From NCBI GenBank assembly GCA_028704555.1, contig JAQWFD010000001.1:150842-214841 (forward strand): DNA of 64,000 nt. The letters run 5' to 3'. A program made the position numbers and the translations under genes. This DNA comes from Desulfobacterales bacterium. Its GTDB lineage: Bacteria > Desulfobacterota > Desulfobacteria > Desulfobacterales > JAQWFD01. Of this stretch, positions 7,746 to 16,750 are shown piece after piece. Under the pieces are notes generated by a model, which was not told where the DNA came from, made no database searches, and saw nothing but the letters and a program-made list of their open reading frames with translations. The first letter of the stretch is position 1. Every line of letters starts with the position of its first letter.

Positions 7746-9272
7746 TTAATAGCTCTTGTAAAACGCCTCCGCCGTGAATTTTACAAACTCATCAGTTTTT
7801 TCCGAACTGCGGGCTATCACCTGCCAGGGTTCCAATCGTGCAATTTCGGTCTGCAGATCTCTTGCCGTTTTGGTGCTGCACCCCAGGATGTCCTGGACCG
7901 ATCCGGCCGACACGCCTTCACATTGAAAAATAAATGCAAATTCAAGCAGCTCCTGAAAATTGAAAAACTTCTGTTGGTAATCGTTAGGGGACTGGCTGGC
8001 AAAGAACACCACAATACCCTTGGAACGGCCTTCCCGGATGATCCGCTGCAAAAACATATTTTTCTGGCTCAGATAATTATGTGCCTCGTCAATGACAAGG
8101 ATGGTGCGTATGGTACGACGACCTTCTTTTACGGGGCTGTCAGGCAAAAGCGCCATTTCCTTATAGAGCCGCTCTATGACCAGATAGGCGACCAGTTCCT
8201 TTAATACCGGCATGGCATGCACATCAATCAGTATGGTCCGTCTGGAAAGCCGGTCGATGGGAGGGATATCGCTTCCGTGACGCCAGAAAAGGTCGAAATC
8301 CGCCAAATCCCGCAGCACCTCGATGAGGCTGTCGTCCTTTTTATTATCTTCCTCGTACATCGATGTAACCATTTGATACACATCATGAAAATCCGGATAG
8401 GGTGCCGCAGTGTCGGCCCGCTGCGCATAAGCGGCCCGAATCGCCTCGGTCAGCGCGCCTTTCTGCACTACCCCCAGTTTGCTGTTGATGGATGCAAAGC
8501 TCTCGGCCTTTTCACGGGCCGACACATTGACGGTTTGCTCATCGTAGGCCGGCAACACAAAGGGGTTAATGGGCAGGCTTTGCCCTCCCTGAAGCAACCG
8601 AAACGGTTGGACCTTGGCCACATCCAGGAAACGCTCATTGTCAACCACATCGCCCTTGTAATCAAAATACACAAAATTCGTCTGATAATTCGACTGCAGG
8701 CGAATATCTGCCAGAATTTTTAAAATGAACTGCGTTTTCCCCGTGCCCGGTTTACCCATGATGGCCAGGTGCGAGTTGGCGTGTTTGGCGGTATTGTTGA
8801 TTTCCATGATAAGTTCATTGCGTTGCAGAAGGGTTCGGCCGATAAAGATATCCAGACCTTGTCCGGCCGTTTCACGGCGGCCACCAAATTCGACTTCGTC
8901 TACCAGACGCATCTGAAGGCTGTCTGCATCACGTCCGCACTCCTGAAATATTTGGCCCAGCAGCACCGCTCCGCTATCAATGTGATTTTTCACGATGGAT
9001 CGATTTGAAAAAAACTGGTCTTCGCTCATATCTCGCCGTTGATAGACATGGCAGATCAACGCCCGCATAAACACTTCATCCTCTCCGACAAAGGTAGGAC
9101 GTTTCATCTCCGCCCCGGTAAAGCTCGTACTCGGAGCAACAACCGGGCCTTCCTTCGAGAGAGACAGTGCAAAGGCCATGCGGGCCAATGTCGCTTTTTC
9201 CAGTTTGGTTTCAAAACGCAGGGCGCTGAGCACCTCGTCTGCATCATTTGATGTATAAAGTCGGTCGGCCAT
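7746..9272 (-). CDS. DndE-helicase fusion (DndEi type): DndE domain plus HerA/FtsK-like ATPase
   Basis: This 508-aa protein starts with a DndE-like domain (residues 1-125: RLYTSNDADEVLSALRFET, LARMAFALSL, FMRALICHVYQ, VKNHIDSGAVLLGQIF), which matches the layout of the small DNA-sulfur-modification protein DndE. A HerA/FtsK-type motor follows, with Walker A MGKPGTGKTQFI, Walker B TILVIDEAHNYLS and a late sensor region VVFFASQSPNDYQ. Such fused DndE-helicases (DndEi) are described in some phosphorothioation systems. It follows dndD by 3 bp. No dndA, dndB or dndC is in the window, so the chemistry served is uncertain. Confidence 0.82.
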   Translation of the reverse strand: MADRLYTSNDADEVLSALRFETKLEKATLARMAFALSLSKEGPVVAPSTSFTGAEMKRPTFVGEDEVFMRALICHVYQRRDMSEDQFFSNRSIVKNHIDSGAVLLGQIFQECGRDADSLQMRLVDEVEFGGRRETAGQGLDIFIGRTLLQRNELIMEINNTAKHANSHLAIMGKPGTGKTQFILKILADIRLQSNYQTNFVYFDYKGDVVDNERFLDVAKVQPFRLLQGGQSLPINPFVLPAYDEQTVNVSAREKAESFASINSKLGVVQKGALTEAIRAAYAQRADTAAPYPDFHDVYQMVTSMYEEDNKKDDSLIEVLRDLADFDLFWRHGSDIPPIDRLSRRTILIDVHAMPVLKELVAYLVIERLYKEMALLPDSPVKEGRRTIRTILVIDEAHNYLSQKNMFLQRIIREGRSKGIVVFFASQSPNDYQQKFFNFQELLEFAFIFQCEGVSAGSVQDILGCSTKTARDLQTEIARLEPWQVIARSSEKTDEFVKFTAEAFYKSY

Positions 9273-9275
9273 GGC

Positions 9276-11267
9276 TTATGTCTCCCAAAAATATCCTTCC
9301 CGAAAGGTCGTCAGTTCCCGGAGCTGATCAAACTCAAGGCTCCCCGCACCGCTGAGCCGCGTTTTGAGTGTGCGGTAATAATCCTTATCAATCTCGGTAT
9401 CGGTGGACAGGATGATCACCTGCTCCCCGGCATTGGGGAAATAGTTGTTTACGATGTTGTCCCGGTGGGTGCTGTCCAGTCGGGACAGTGGTGTATCGAT
9501 GACGATGGGCAGCTTCAATTGGCTTGTCTGGCCCAACCCCCAGAGCAACGAAACCGCAAACACTTCCTTTTCACCGGCGGCCAGCCCGGATTTTTTTATT
9601 TCATGGCCGTTGCGATCGGTGATGCGAATCTCATAGGTATTATCGTCGATAACGATATCTTTGATCAAACCGCTGCGGCTGGAAAGCTGACGATACATTT
9701 CAAAGGTCTTTTCCTGCAGCAGATGAACCTTGTTTTTGCGCAGGCGAACCATAAATTGAGTTAAGACCCCGGCGATGGCATCGCATTCCTGGATGAATTC
9801 CGCTTTTTCCCTCGAGACATGGTGTTTCTCGTACAGCTTCTCGATTTCCATCTGGAGATCGGTCATCCGCTTTTCGAGGGTGAGGATCTCCTCTTCCAGC
9901 AGGCGCAACTGTTCTGTCTTCCGTCCGATCTGTGTGGAGCATCCTTCCATTTCGCTCTGGAGCTGCTCGAAGAGTTCCCGTTCAGTTTCCGTCAGCATGC
10001 CGGCCTGGCTCATGCTCTCGAGCTGTCGGATCTGGGATATCAATTCCCGCTTTTCCTCAAGCAACGGTTTGAGAAGGAACACATCGCTGGTCTCCAGGGT
10101 CTCCATCTTGTTTAAAACCCGCGCCGCATCCCGATCGGATAGATCCAAAATTCTGCCCACATCGCCCTTGGGGCCCCCCTCTTTGAGCAACCGGAAAATA
10201 CGACGCTCCAGCTCACCCATTTTTTCAGGGGAAAGCCTTTCCCGATAAATCGGTTCCGGCTCTTCGACCACCCGCACGATGCGCTTGGCCAGAGTGGACG
10301 CATTCTCCTTGATCGCCTCACCGCCGGCCGATTCCCGCTCTGCCTCGATTTGCCGTCGGATCGGATCAAACATCCGACCCATGATGGCAAACGGCAACGT
10401 TTTTTCGCAAAGCAAGCGAATTTCACTCTCCACCTGCGCCAGACGGTTGGCCGCCTGAATGCGTTTTTTCTCGGTTTCGCGTATGGCTTCCCGTGTTTCA
10501 GGTTCGGCATGAAAAGCCGCGGCAAATCTCTGCCTGGCAACTTCAAGCTGCCCTTTAAAATCATCCAGTTCCTGCCGAACGCGGTCCCGGTCCTGATGTT
10601 TGCGATTCAGCTTACTGCGCTCTTTTCTCAGCTCGCTTTGTTTAAAATCCAGATCTTCGTCGGAAATTTCTACAAAACCTTTGCGCTCTTCATTTTTAAT
10701 ATAGATGATATCGGCCGCCAGGCGGTTAATGTATTGAATGCCGAGAGCGGCTTCCAGGGAAGATTTCAGCCGCACCTCGGAATGGTCGTCAGCGGCGATG
10801 GTCTGGATCTTTTCCCCATCAAAAAAGAAAAACTGGGTGATGCCCGGCGGAATCATCGACCGGATGAAATCCTGCCAGATCTCCTGGTTCTGCACCGATA
10901 CCCGCTTGCCGTCACGCACCACGACCAGCCGTTCGTTCAGGTCCCGGGGTTTCGGGTCATCGACGGCCCCCGCACTCCAGGAGCGCTTCACCACCAGTTC
11001 CGATAAATCATCCATCTCCATGACCAGTTCAAAAGAGACGTTGGCGTTTCCCCTGGCCTTCTCGCGACGGTTGATGTTGCGGAAAATCTCGTCCATCTTG
11101 GCCCCATACAGACAAAAGTTGATCGCCTCCATGATCGAAGTTTTTCCTGCGCCGTTCATACCGCCGATCAGGAAAATGCTCCGACCGTCATCGCCTGCGG
11201 GAAACATGATCCCGGTCGCAAACTGGAAGGACTTATAGTTTTCGATGGTCAGCTTGCGGAATTTCAT
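9276..11267 (-). CDS. dndD: DndD-like SMC/RecF-type ATPase
   Basis: This 663-aa protein has an N-terminal ATPase half with Walker A GGMNGAGKTSIMEA (residues about 34-47). The long central coiled coil carries a CxxC-less hinge region. The C-terminal half carries the signature GLAAGEKEVFAVSLLWGL and Walker B LPIVIDTPLSRLDSTH. This pattern, including LLWGL...DTPL.RLDS.HR and LSTDTEID near the end, is characteristic of DndD, the ATPase of DNA phosphorothioation systems. It sits between a RAMA-domain gene (stop and start share base 11267) and the DndE fusion, so it is part of one tight operon. Confidence 0.88.
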   Translation of the reverse strand: MKFRKLTIENYKSFQFATGIMFPAGDDGRSIFLIGGMNGAGKTSIMEAINFCLYGAKMDEIFRNINRREKARGNANVSFELVMEMDDLSELVVKRSWSAGAVDDPKPRDLNERLVVVRDGKRVSVQNQEIWQDFIRSMIPPGITQFFFFDGEKIQTIAADDHSEVRLKSSLEAALGIQYINRLAADIIYIKNEERKGFVEISDEDLDFKQSELRKERSKLNRKHQDRDRVRQELDDFKGQLEVARQRFAAAFHAEPETREAIRETEKKRIQAANRLAQVESEIRLLCEKTLPFAIMGRMFDPIRRQIEAERESAGGEAIKENASTLAKRIVRVVEEPEPIYRERLSPEKMGELERRIFRLLKEGGPKGDVGRILDLSDRDAARVLNKMETLETSDVFLLKPLLEEKRELISQIRQLESMSQAGMLTETERELFEQLQSEMEGCSTQIGRKTEQLRLLEEEILTLEKRMTDLQMEIEKLYEKHHVSREKAEFIQECDAIAGVLTQFMVRLRKNKVHLLQEKTFEMYRQLSSRSGLIKDIVIDDNTYEIRITDRNGHEIKKSGLAAGEKEVFAVSLLWGLGQTSQLKLPIVIDTPLSRLDSTHRDNIVNNYFPNAGEQVIILSTDTEIDKDYYRTLKTRLSGAGSLEFDQLRELTTFREGYFWET

Positions 11268-11926
11268 CAGCTCGTTCCTTCAATCATATAGCGTTTTCGA
11301 ATTTCTTCCAGAGTTGTGGAGGTTCCGTCGGGGTTAATACGACGCCAGTGTTTCCATCCATTCAAAGAAAGTCCAGAGATTTTCGAGGCCGCGGTTGACA
11401 GCGAAGTATACTGCTTCCATTCGCCCGCACCTCTCACTATGACCGTGCCATCGGGTTTGACTCTGCCTTCATGTGTGGGACCGTCTTTGAGCCACTGAAG
11501 TTTGAACTTGTCATCGTTGGAAAGCAGTCCGGCCCGAAATAGATCATACAGCGTAATACCGTAGTGTCTTTTGGGCCCCCCTGTCTGACCGGTTGCCTTC
11601 AACCTGCCCCTTATTAAACGGGCAACCTTTAGAATTTCCCCGAGTTCTTGGATCAGTCTTTCCACCTTTTCAAGCTGAATTTTAGTTTCTCGACTTTCTG
11701 CCTCCGAAGCGTCCTTTGCAGAAAGTGTCAGTTTTAGGCTAAGCAAGTCCTCCGGTACAGAAACACCGCTTCGACGAAGCTGTTCGACTGCTTTGTTGAC
11801 CGCCAGCAACTGTTTCCGTTCTTCACCAGATATGCCCGACAGCTCTTTTGGGATTTGCCCCTGTTTTTCAAGCCAATGTTTCAACTTTTGCAAATATTCG
11901 CTTATTTCACTATTCATGAATATCAC
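11267..11926 (-). CDS. RAMA-domain protein of the DNA-modification locus
   Basis: This 219-aa protein has an N-terminal helical region (residues 1-110) that includes QLRRSGVSVPEDLLSLKLTL, shared with the protein at 7022-7717. The C-terminal domain (about 125-205) has YDLFRAGLLSNDDKFKL, DGTVIVRG, YTSLSTAASKISG and LNGWKHWRR, the layout of the RAMA domain (restriction enzyme and adenine methylase associated). That domain is proposed to read modified DNA. The upstream small gene overlaps its start by 4 bp and dndD its end by 1 bp. A reader of adenine methylation in this locus is an inference. Confidence 0.72.
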   Translation of the reverse strand: MIFMNSEISEYLQKLKHWLEKQGQIPKELSGISGEERKQLLAVNKAVEQLRRSGVSVPEDLLSLKLTLSAKDASEAESRETKIQLEKVERLIQELGEILKVARLIRGRLKATGQTGGPKRHYGITLYDLFRAGLLSNDDKFKLQWLKDGPTHEGRVKPDGTVIVRGAGEWKQYTSLSTAASKISGLSLNGWKHWRRINPDGTSTTLEEIRKRYMIEGTS

Positions 11927-12108
11927 CCCTGTTCAGGCGAGGGCCTGCTTTTCAGGATTTCCCGCAAGGCGTCATAGACGCCGTTGCGCCGGTCCTTGAA
12001 TTCATACTCATAGACCGTTTGAAGCAGTTTGAGCACCTTGTCCCGGCTCACGTTGCTTTGCCCGCAAAGTTCATCGAGAAGTTGTTTGTCCTCATCGGAT
12101 AGGTTCAT
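11923..12108 (-). CDS. Small protein associated with DNA-modification systems
   Basis: This 61-aa acidic, helical protein (LSDEDKQLLDELCGQSNVSR, then KVLKLLQTVYEYEFKDRR) resembles the short proteins annotated as DNA modification system-associated small protein, next to Dnd-like genes. It overlaps both neighbours by 4 bp (RhuM end, RAMA start), which strongly supports translation. Its biochemical role is unknown to me. Confidence 0.72.
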   Translation of the reverse strand: MNLSDEDKQLLDELCGQSNVSRDKVLKLLQTVYEYEFKDRRNGVYDALREILKSRPSPEQG

Positions 12109-13151
12109 TTATTCTTTCCTTGATTGCCATCATTCAACCGCTTGATTGTTTTATCAAAATCACTGTTCATGAGATCTTTTTGCCGAATCCGCTTCCGGTT
12201 GAATTTTTCGTATTGGGCTTCAGCCGCCTCCCTGGCCATTTCATGTGAAATTCTGCCGGCATGAGTAAGAATCTCCCGTTCATTGAGCGACAAAAAGGCA
12301 TCCAGTTTTTTGATCCAGTCGGCCATGTGCATGGGAAGACGACGCATGGCCTGCCCTTCAGCAAAAACCAGGTACTGCTCCACCAGATTGTTCAGGGCCG
12401 ATAGCTCCTTTTCGGCAAGATAGTTCTTGGCAATGGTCACATCCTGCTTGCGAACCTTGGCCCCGCGCCAACTGGTCAGCCCCATATTGGCTTTGTCTCC
12501 GTCGGCCCGTTCATGGATAATTTCCGCTGCGGTCCTGCCGGTAATAGCCCAGTGCATTTTGTTCTGAACGGTCTTAAAAAAATCAATGCTGATCTCAAGC
12601 GTAGGGTCGTAGTCGATGCTGGTGGCGTAGATATCGGTAATTTTCTGGTAAAAGCGCCGTTCCGAGGTTCGGATATCCTGAATGCGGCGGAGCAGCTCGT
12701 CAAAGTAGTCAAACGGCTGATCCGGGTTTTTCAGCCGCTCATCGTCCAGCATAAAGCCCTTGACGATATATTCACGCAGACGCTGGGTGGCCCAGATGCG
12801 AAACCGGGTAGCCACATGGCTTTTGACGCGGTAGCCGACCGAAATAATCATGTCCAGGTTGTAATAATCCACCATGCGAGCGACATGTCGCTGGCCCTCT
12901 TTTTGAACTATTCGGAATTTCCGAATAGTTGCATCCGGGATCAGTTCCCTTTCATCAAATATGTTTTTGATATGTTCATTGATGGTGGGCACAGTTACCT
13001 GAAATAAATCCGACATTAATTTTTGATTCAGCCAGACCGTCTCATCTTCAAGGCGAACGTCGATTTTGACCTGGCCATTCTCGGCCTCATAGACAAGAAA
13101 CTGTCCTTCGCCGGGGCTGGTTCCATAACTGTGCGCCACATCTTTGCTCAT
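12105..13151 (-). CDS. RhuM family protein
   Basis: This 348-aa protein matches the RhuM/virulence-associated family. N-terminal VRLEDETVWLNQKLMSDLF and TINEHIKNIFDERELI are followed by the central YYNLDMIISVGYRVKSHVAT and FRIWATQRLREYIVKGF. The second half is helical and charged. RhuM genes are frequent passengers inside type I restriction loci, usually beside hsdS, as here. It overlaps the hsdS-like gene upstream and the small DMS gene downstream by 4 bp. Molecular function is not established. Confidence 0.88.
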   Translation of the reverse strand: MSKDVAHSYGTSPGEGQFLVYEAENGQVKIDVRLEDETVWLNQKLMSDLFQVTVPTINEHIKNIFDERELIPDATIRKFRIVQKEGQRHVARMVDYYNLDMIISVGYRVKSHVATRFRIWATQRLREYIVKGFMLDDERLKNPDQPFDYFDELLRRIQDIRTSERRFYQKITDIYATSIDYDPTLEISIDFFKTVQNKMHWAITGRTAAEIIHERADGDKANMGLTSWRGAKVRKQDVTIAKNYLAEKELSALNNLVEQYLVFAEGQAMRRLPMHMADWIKKLDAFLSLNEREILTHAGRISHEMAREAAEAQYEKFNRKRIRQKDLMNSDFDKTIKRLNDGNQGKNK

Positions 13152-14479
13152 GACCGCACCGCCTCCTCGATGAGTTGTTCTACTCGGGTTTTAGCTTGTT
13201 CGAGCAAGCACTTGGACTCCTGTTGTTTTTCCAAACTATCACGCACCAAATCACCAATCGCTATTTGCTTTGATGAATCAATTAGAGGAACAACAAACCA
13301 GTCGATATCCGTTGGATACAATTCAGCCTGTGCACTTCCCCGCAAATATTTCTGGGTCTGAAACTGTCCGACAATGGACTGAAAAACAAGTGTCATGTAA
13401 GCGGCGTCAATATCCGAGTTTAAGCGAAGGATGTTCACATGATTACTCGCCAATGCAGGGGCATTGCGCAAGTAGACATTTGTTCGTCCGATATAAGCCC
13501 CTGTTGTGTAGACAAGCAGGTCATTCATTTGAATGTGCCCTTCGGAAGATGCAGCAAATGCTGTCTCACTGGCCTTCTGTAGCCCGTCATAAATGATGTG
13601 TTGAGGTCCTAAGTGTTGGCTGTTGACCACGTCAATTGGCCCATGCTCGAAGTAGACTGGTTGCAGGCCACGACGGTTGTAAGTACGGATGTCACGAATT
13701 CGTTTTGATTTAAAATAGGCCAAGTGACTAAGAAGTTGTGAAAATTGAGGCTGATAATGCTGAGCATCCATCCGTCTCGACTGCTCCATCTCACTGAACC
13801 GCGCAGTGTAGCCTACCGGCTTCTGAAAACGCAGCTTGTCTAAAACAAGCTCGGATTCGAGGAGGTGTTGGGCTTGAGCATAAATCGTTTTGCTCTGTCT
13901 GTTTACCCATATTGATTTTTTAACGATTGTTTCGATTTGAGTTTGATCTGCTTCAGAAAATTTTGGAACCCTTATACGCGATAAATCTTTTAAAATAAGG
14001 CCCATTTGGACAGCTCCACGGGTATTGCGTTTTATTTGTAACTGTCCAAACTTACTCATGAGAAATGCCGCCAGGCAGAATGGAGAATAATTCCTTTTTG
14101 AGCGTAAAATCGCAATTTTACAACTCCCGGTAGCTTCTCCTATCGTATCTGAAACTAAAGACAAACTGCCAATCGTACCAACAATTGAAAGAAGAACATC
14201 TCCGCTTAGAAAATGCGATCTTTGCATCATTGGTGTGTCATAATTTTTTTTTGGAATCCTTATCGGATCTGCGTTTTCAATAAAAAAATCATTAATATCT
14301 TGGCCCCTGATGATCTTGGGCGTCTCTTTGGTGGCATCGGTGTAAACGATGATGCCGGCGGCCTTGGTGCCCACCTCGGTACCGAACTGTACGCTCTTTT
14401 CCAGGTCAATCTCGTCCGGCTGGTAACCGTATTGATGGATCAGCTTGTAAACCATTGATGGATCAGCTTGTAAACCCAA
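13148..14479 (-). pseudogene. hsdS: Chimeric type I specificity subunit (HsdS) joined to a methylase N-terminal stub
   Basis: The 443-aa frame opens with about 50 residues of an HSDR_N-type domain (YQPDEIDLEKSVQFGTEVGT, AAGIIVYTDATKETPKII). At residue 54 it switches abruptly to HsdS sequence: part of a first target-recognition domain (SGDVLLSIVGTIGSLSLV), a conserved helix (AQAQHLLESELVLDKLRF), a second TRD and the terminal helix (LVRDSLEKQQESKCLLEQAK). The HSDR_N-to-methylase linker, the whole adenine-methylase domain and the N-terminus of TRD1 are missing. An internal deletion between hsdM and hsdS therefore fused them. Its own start lies within a 23-bp tandem duplication. A functional specificity subunit is doubtful. 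Confidence 0.75.
14431..14476. repeat. 23-bp perfect tandem duplication
   Basis: The 23-bp unit starting ATTGATGGATCAGCTTGTAA is present twice in a row (14431-14453 and 14454-14476). Because 23 is not a multiple of three, it shifts the frame of the HSDR_N-domain gene. One frame ends as YKLIHQWFTS, the other resumes as YKLIHQYGYQPDEID. Confidence 0.92.
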
Positions 14480-14766
14480 AGTTGCCTGACAATCTCCTCG
14501 GGAGCCGATTTGCCGCCCTCCGCATGAACCTGGACTTCCTCGTTGCCTGAAGCAAAGGGGACAAAGCTCTTCAGATAATACTTGGTCTTGCCTGCATCGC
14601 GGCCTGTTTCAAGGGCTTTCGGGTAAATCGAAAGGATTTCGTAAATGGGTTTTCCCATCGTCTCAAATTCGGTGAGTTCGTATTTAATGCCCGGCTCTTT
14701 AAAGATGCGGTCAATAAGTTCTTTAGTCATTTTTGTTGACATAGCCTCTTCTCTGGAACGTTCCAT
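14440..14766 (-). pseudogene. N-terminal fragment of an HSDR_N-domain adenine methylase (HsdM-like)
   Basis: This 108-aa frame (LIDRIFKEPGIKYELTEFET, YYLKSFVPFASGNEEVQVHA, EEIVRQLWVYKLIHQ) is the start of the HSDR_N-type domain that in many type I-like systems precedes an N-6 DNA methylase. After the second copy of the 23-bp duplication the frame ends at a false stop. The natural continuation is found in the next frame inside the hsdS chimera. The gene is therefore broken twice: by the duplication and by loss of the catalytic methylase region. Confidence 0.72.
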
Positions 14767-15244
14767 TTTTCTTATTCATTCGATAATCGCTATCGTAAGT
14801 CTTTGCTGAAAAATCAACCGAGGAAATCGCTGCCCCAATCACCCACGAGACAGAGCAATTCCTCGATCTTCTGCATAGCCAGCAGTCATGACTGGGCACT
14901 CAAACATTTTCCCCTTTCAGACCCCTCACAGGCTCTGAACAAATTGGAGCTTATTACACGCGACACGTAAGATGATATAAATGACATATCTGTACGATAA
15001 AGGGTAGTAAAGTCAAGCTGTTTTGTGACGGAAAAAACAATGATGGACTCAGAGAGTCAGCAAAATGCCTTCCGGGAGGTTGGAACATTTCTGCCTGGAA
15101 GCCGGGGGGTATAATATTTTCTTAGAGATCACTTTTTTGCATTCAACCGTGCTCTCCAAACCACATTCAGAGGGTCTTTTTTAGGCTAATTGATTCCACA
15201 ATATATTAGTGTGGCCCCGGGGGAGAAGCGGATCAGGTTCGCTG
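14767..15244. other. Intergenic region upstream of the defence operon
   Basis: This 478-bp stretch separates the first gene of the minus-strand modification operon from the end of the deacetylase gene. The operon promoter should be here, but I could not pick a convincing one. I see no RNA gene or repeat. Confidence 0.4.
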
Positions 15245-15970
15245 TCAAGTGTCGTCCGTATCCGGCTTGTCCGGAACATTCAGCGCGTCGCTTGCCTCGT
15301 CAAACAAATCCGCCACATTTCCCCAGCGAGTTTCCGGATCTGCGTTGATCCCTGCAATCATTTCCTCAAAGGCTGCCCACATGGGTTCGGATATCAGCTC
15401 GTAGGCATGGCCCCAGAAGTAGAATACCCCGCATTCTTTTGCCTTTTCGTACCGCGACCAGAAATTCGCCGCGAGAAAGTGACAGCTTGGGTGGAATGCC
15501 ATGGGATTTTCCGGTGGGAAGGGCTTCCCCACACTCTGCGTGGTTCGGGCATACATGTGCCCCGCTTTGCGTACAGCTGACATGACCGTCTCGTTGTACG
15601 AACCGAATGGATAGACAAAACCGGGCACCGACTGTTCGAAAAACTGCTGGAGGCGGTCGCGCCCTTCAGCAATTTCACGACAGGCCGCATCAACTGAAAT
15701 CTGTTCAAGTCTCGGGTGAGTAAGGCTATGATTGGCAATCGTAAAACCGTCATACACATTCCTCATCTCATTCCAGCCGAGCCGCCAGACTTCCGTTTCC
15801 TTGTAAGCCCAGCCCGCCGGTTTACGTTCTGCCTCGTGCAACCCGGCACACAGGTTGAACGTCGCCCTGGCCCCGTGTCGGCGAAGGATTTCTATCAGAC
15901 GCACATCTGCAGTAACGCCATCATCCCAGCATTGTACCACTGTCATCATACCCGTCACTTCCGTCACCAT
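15245..15970 (-). CDS. Polysaccharide deacetylase (NodB homology domain)
   Basis: This 241-aa protein carries NodB-family motifs: the metal/catalytic DDG in VVQCWDDGVT, then NHSLTHP (the SHTxxHP metal-ligand motif with N for S), YPFGSYN, and FYFWGHAYELI near the end. It would remove acetyl groups from an N-acetylated glycan. There is no signal peptide, suggesting a cytoplasmic substrate or a precursor glycan. Either Met1 or the MM pair at residues 8-9 could be the true start. It stands alone on the minus strand, beside the defence locus. Confidence 0.85.
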   Translation of the reverse strand: MVTEVTGMMTVVQCWDDGVTADVRLIEILRRHGARATFNLCAGLHEAERKPAGWAYKETEVWRLGWNEMRNVYDGFTIANHSLTHPRLEQISVDAACREIAEGRDRLQQFFEQSVPGFVYPFGSYNETVMSAVRKAGHMYARTTQSVGKPFPPENPMAFHPSCHFLAANFWSRYEKAKECGVFYFWGHAYELISEPMWAAFEEMIAGINADPETRWGNVADLFDEASDALNVPDKPDTDDT

Positions 15971-16035
15971 TATTTGATGGAGGGCCGCTGTTAAAGTATC
16001 TTTGATTCAAGTCCAAAAACCTGAATCATCAGATA

Positions 16036-16629
16036 TCAACGCTTTCCCCTCTTCTTTTTCTTACGTTTTTTCTTTTTCTGCTCTGGGAAAATCGTTTTGG
16101 GGGACTCAGGCGCCGGCGGCGGATCCGGGATTTTTTCTTCGGACGGGATGGGCGCTTCCGAGAAAACATCGGAATTCTGAGAAATCTGCAGGGGCTCGTC
16201 CACCACCATGGCATCCGAACTGTCCTCATGCAGGACCTGGCTCACCACCCGGTTGGTGACCTCTTCCAGGTAGGTTTGCAGTTCGGAGCTGATGTTTTCA
16301 TACTCGGGCCAGAGGGTATCGTCCACAAAGCTTTTCGGCACCCGGGCCATAACTGTGGTGTAGCGCTGCCTCTTGAACCGGTAGGGAATCAGGCCGTATC
16401 GTCTGAGCAGGGCCACAAATACCTTGCGTGACCACATATCCGGAAAGGTGAACCGGTATTCAATCGGGGGATCTTTTGGCAGCAGTTCCTTCAATCGCAT
16501 CAGTATCCGACGCCGGGCCCGATCAGCCGAAATTCGCTCGCCTTCCGTGGCAGCCCCTGCAAACAGGGCTTCGATTTTCATCAGTTTTTCGATTAACGCA
16601 GCTTCATTCAACGGCTTAAACTCCAACAT
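16036..16629 (-). CDS. Unknown protein with proline-rich linker and lysine-rich tail
   Basis: This 197-aa protein has a folded N-terminal part (residues 1-125: LMKIEALFAGAATEGERISA, YRFTFPDMWSRKVFVALLRR, YGLIPYRFKRQRYTTVMAR). An acidic then proline-rich linker (DPPPAPESP) follows, and the tail ends KKKKRKKKKRGKR. The tail suggests nucleic-acid binding. I recognise no named family. Codon usage and the long charged open frame support a real gene. Confidence 0.65.
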   Translation of the reverse strand: MLEFKPLNEAALIEKLMKIEALFAGAATEGERISADRARRRILMRLKELLPKDPPIEYRFTFPDMWSRKVFVALLRRYGLIPYRFKRQRYTTVMARVPKSFVDDTLWPEYENISSELQTYLEEVTNRVVSQVLHEDSSDAMVVDEPLQISQNSDVFSEAPIPSEEKIPDPPPAPESPKTIFPEQKKKKRKKKKRGKR

Positions 16630-16720
16630 ATGATTAAAAATAAATTGTACATATCAAAAAAGATAATCACGGAGCAAGACGTAAAATCCGACACCCCCAT
16701 TTAACCACATCTGAGTTATT

Positions 16721-16750
16721 GGCAGGGGCACGATGCATCGTGCCCCTGCC
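16721..16750. repeat. Perfect 30-bp palindrome
   Basis: GGCAGGGGCACGATG is immediately followed by its exact reverse complement, with no loop. A palindrome of the GGGGCACG...CGTGCCCC kind often marks dispersed repeats in environmental bacteria. It lies inside a short minus-strand frame (16654-16851) that I do not consider a gene. Confidence 0.8.

Noticed and set aside
9276..11267. DndD-like protein as a RecF/SbcC repair ATPase
   Set aside because: The LLWGL...DTPLSRLDS...LSTDTEID layout and the DndE-fusion neighbour fit DndD better than SbcC or RecF.
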